Part shown: positions 6,055-7,411 of the stretch, one piece after another
How the letters are laid out: each line of letters starts with the position of its first letter
How positions within the stretch are numbered: position 1 is the stretch's first letter
Assembly: GCA_900770335.1 (NCBI GenBank)
Contig: CAAGKD010000021.1
Span: 1 to 7,411, forward strand
Reading direction: 5' to 3'
Origin: an uncultured Sutterella sp.
Lineage (GTDB): Bacteria > Pseudomonadota > Gammaproteobacteria > Burkholderiales > Burkholderiaceae_F
Length of the DNA stretch: 7,411 nt
Position numbers and translations under genes: made by a program
The notes under the pieces: model-generated
What the model was told of the DNA's origin: nothing
Database searches by the model: none
The model's input: only the letters and a program-made list of their open reading frames with translations

Positions 6055-6078
6055 GAGCGCGGGCGGCCGCCCGCGCTC
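6055..6078. repeat. Perfect 24-bp palindrome downstream of the hydrolase gene
   Basis: GAGCGCGGGCGG at 6055-6066 is followed without a gap by its exact reverse complement (6067-6078). As RNA it would fold as a 10-bp stem with loop GGCC. There is no T run after it, so it is probably not a terminator itself. It may stabilise the 3' end of the mRNA, and it stands 6 nt before a separate true terminator. Confidence 0.85.
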
Positions 6079-6084
6079 AATCCG

Positions 6085-6134
6085 AAAGGCCGCTCCGGCT
6101 CCCGCATTCTGCGGGCTGTCCGGGCGGCCTTTTT
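6085..6134 (+). terminator. Rho-independent terminator of the DUF3100/M20 operon
   Basis: AAAGGCCG (6085-6092) pairs with CGGCCTTT (6125-6132). Inner pairing comes from CCGG (6095-6098) with CCGG (6120-6123) and from CCCGCA (6101-6106) with TGCGGG (6110-6115). The T run spans 6130-6134. Because the stem opens with AAA on the other side, it could also act, less strongly, on minus-strand transcription coming from the LysR relic, whose stop is 10 nt away. Confidence 0.9.
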
Positions 6135-6144
6135 GCGGTCTTTT

Positions 6145-6466
6145 TCACGACTGTCCCCGCCCGGCGGCGAAGCGCCGCCCGAGCCGCTTCGCCAGGGCGC
6201 CTGCGGCTGCGTCCGAGGCGCTGCGCACGATCGAGTAGACGATCGTCGCCTCCGGATCCGGATCCGAAAGCGGCACGAAATGCCGCCCTTTGGAGCGGCG
6301 CCCAGAAGCCGATCTCGGAAAGGAGCAGGAAGTTGTGGCCGTTGATGTCCCCGAACGAGACGGCGTCCCTGCCCGCGAAGGGCCCGTCCTCGGGCTCGCT
6401 CACGAAGAGCGTTCCCTGGGCGCATGTTCCGGAGGCCGGACCGGGCCCATTCCTGCGTGATAACAT
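6145..6466 (-). pseudogene. Relic of a LysR-type transcriptional regulator (effector domain only)
   Basis: On the minus strand, the frame open from 6466 to about 6293 reads GTLFVSEPEDGPFAGRDAVS followed by FGDINGHNFLLLSEIGFWAPL, the pattern of the distal part of a LysR substrate-binding domain. A second frame, offset by one base, continues from about 6288 with GRHFVPLSDPDPEATIVYSI, then VRSASDAAAGALAKRLGRRF, to TGA at 6147-6145; this is a typical LysR C-terminus. In intact relatives several tens of residues separate SEIGFW from the VPLSDP strand, so an internal deletion with frame change is inferred at about 6286-6292. The N-terminal helix-turn-helix and about two thirds of the protein are absent, because the SBP gene begins only 45 nt upstream of the relic. 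It cannot bind DNA. It was convergent with the hydrolase gene and may once have regulated that operon or the SBP gene. Confidence 0.75.
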
Positions 6467-6510
6467 GGCTTCACGACGGCCTTGCCCGACCCCCAGAAAT
6501 CCAGAAAGCC

Positions 6511-7317
6511 ATGACGACGATCTCCCGCAGAAGCGCCCTCGGCGGCGTCGCAGCGATCGCTGCGGCGCTCTCAGCGGCGCTTTTCGCGCCTGCGCCTGTC
6601 CGTTCGGCGGCGGCGGACGACGCCGGCCGGCCCCTTCTGCGCGTCGGCTCCCAGCTGGGCTACGAGCCCTTTGAATTCCTCGATTCCGAAACGGGCGAGC
6701 CGAAGGGCTTTGACATCGATCTCATCGAGGAGATCGCCCGCAGGATCGGGCGTCGGGTGGAGATCGTTCCGTGCGAGCTCTCGGAGCTCATCGCCGCGAT
6801 CGAGCGCGGCGAGATCGACTGCGTCATCTCGGCCTTCACCATCACGAGCGACCGCCTGAAGCGCGTCGCCTTCAGCAAGCCCTACATGAACGCGGGCCTT
6901 TCGGTCATGACGCGCCCGGAGACCGCGCCGCGGATCCGTACGATCCAGGATCTTAAGAACCGGCCGCTCTGCGTCGAGGAGGGCTCCTCGAGCGAGGCGC
7001 TCGTGAAGCGCATCCCCGGCGCGCGCCTCCTCACCTTCCGCACGGTCGCCGAGGCCTTCGCCGCGGTCGACCGGGGCGAGTGCTACGCGGCGGTGAACGA
7101 CCTCCCCTCGAACCGCCATTTCCTCCGGACGCCTGCGGCGAAGGTCCTTTCGCTCGAGGCGCTCGACTTCGTGCTCTCGGACGACTTCTACGGCATCGCC
7201 GTCGGCCGGGGCGACTCGCAGCTCCTCGTGGCGATTGATCGGGCGCTCGACGACATGCGCGCGGACGGGAGCTTCTCGGAGCTCCACATCAAGTGGTTCG
7301 GCGAACCGGCCCGCTGA
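6511..7317 (+). CDS. Family 3 (polar amino acid type) periplasmic solute-binding protein
   Basis: This 268-residue periplasmic substrate-binding component of an ABC transporter is probably for an amino acid or similar small zwitterion. The start at ATG 6511 places MTTISRRSALGG at the N-terminus. The twin arginine, a hydrophobic stretch to about residue 27 and a likely cleavage near APVRSAAA suggest a Tat or Sec signal; the usual Phe/Leu after RRx is not fully matched. An in-frame ATG at 6424 would put 29 charged residues before the signal and is rejected. Family marks: LRVGSQLGYEPFEFLDSETG (43-62); the family signature GFDIDLIEEIARRIG (67-80); the TSDR motif at 112-115, whose Arg normally binds the ligand carboxylate; FSKPYMNAG (121-129); and AVNDLP with Asp198, the usual amino-group ligand. 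No permease or ATPase gene lies in the window, so partners are elsewhere or beyond the right edge. No good Shine-Dalgarno sequence is seen. Confidence 0.9.
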   Translation: MTTISRRSALGGVAAIAAALSAALFAPAPVRSAAADDAGRPLLRVGSQLGYEPFEFLDSETGEPKGFDIDLIEEIARRIGRRVEIVPCELSELIAAIERGEIDCVISAFTITSDRLKRVAFSKPYMNAGLSVMTRPETAPRIRTIQDLKNRPLCVEEGSSSEALVKRIPGARLLTFRTVAEAFAAVDRGECYAAVNDLPSNRHFLRTPAAKVLSLEALDFVLSDDFYGIAVGRGDSQLLVAIDRALDDMRADGSFSELHIKWFGEPAR

Positions 7318-7368
7318 GCGTTCGCAGAGCGTCCGCTGAGCGCGCGGCGCGCTTGGCCGGGCGCAGAC

Positions 7369-7409
7369 GAAAGCGCCGCCGCGAATCTTGATCCGCAGCG
7401 GCGCTCTTC
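7369..7409. terminator. Hairpin after the solute-binding protein gene, possible bidirectional terminator
   Basis: AGCGCCGC (7372-7379) pairs with GCGGCGCT (7398-7405). The stem extends inwards by GCG/CGC after one mismatch and outwards by GAA (7369-7371) with TTC (7407-7409) past a one-base bulge. The loop is about ten AT-rich bases. It begins 52 nt after the stop codon. The T-rich tail on the plus strand is cut by the window edge; on the minus strand the stem is followed by TTCGTCTG. A smaller GC-only hairpin (7339-7353) lies between gene and terminator. Confidence 0.6.
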
Positions 7410-7411
7410 AA

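Noticed and set aside
6436..6466. TGATAACAT as a possible -10 element for the solute-binding protein gene
   Set aside because: No -35-like sequence lies 16-18 nt upstream, where the DNA is GC-only. The match is too weak to call.
6424..6510. Upstream in-frame start for the solute-binding protein
   Set aside because: It would place a charged 29-residue extension before a normal signal peptide, and the segment overlaps the LysR relic. ATG 6511 fits better.
6571..7287. Open minus-strand frame of 238 codons opposite the solute-binding protein gene
   Set aside because: Antisense shadow of a well-supported gene, rich in Arg/Glu/Asp/Leu.

Overview
The window is GC-rich (roughly two thirds G+C) with strong codon bias to CTC/GTC/ATC/TTC/GAG. 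It looks like a chromosomal stretch of a beta-proteobacterium, most plausibly a gut-type Burkholderiales such as Sutterella or a relative. That placement is an inference. It rests on separate ccmH and ccmI genes, an ESPR-type autotransporter signal sequence, a lone periplasmic binding protein, a LysR remnant and the codon bias. No tRNA, rRNA, CRISPR array or insertion sequence was seen.

Layout. (1) Positions 1-1601 are the end of a cytochrome c maturation operon: the 3' part of ccmH, then ccmI, closed by a strong intrinsic terminator at 1639-1673. (2) Positions 1674-2671 hold an AT-rich leader and a decayed type V autotransporter. The extended signal peptide is intact, but the passenger is gone and the beta-barrel is broken by a stop and an apparent one-base loss in a G run. 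(3) Positions 2672-3320 are mostly non-coding. They contain a compact candidate transcription unit (weak promoter, very good ribosome binding site, 51-codon ORF, strong terminator at 3043-3078) of unknown function. (4) Positions 3321-6039 are the metabolic core: a DUF3100-type multispanning membrane protein, a second small membrane protein, and a cytoplasmic M20D amidohydrolase related to the p-aminobenzoyl-glutamate hydrolase group. A terminator-like hairpin sits just ahead of the hydrolase gene. (5) Positions 6040-6510 hold a perfect 24-bp palindrome, a terminator, and on the minus strand the relic of a LysR-type regulator that has lost its DNA-binding half and an internal segment. (6) Positions 6511-7317 encode a family 3 (polar amino acid type) periplasmic solute-binding protein, followed by a hairpin at the window edge.

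How the genes may work together. The two membrane proteins and the hydrolase form a plausible uptake-and-cleavage cassette: import of an N-acylated amino acid or aminobenzoyl-amino-acid-like compound, then hydrolysis in the cytoplasm. This would be analogous to AbgT/AbgAB but with an unrelated transporter. The degraded LysR gene nearby may be its former regulator. The ccm genes are unrelated housekeeping functions. The two pseudogenes show that the spaces around the cassette are undergoing gene loss.
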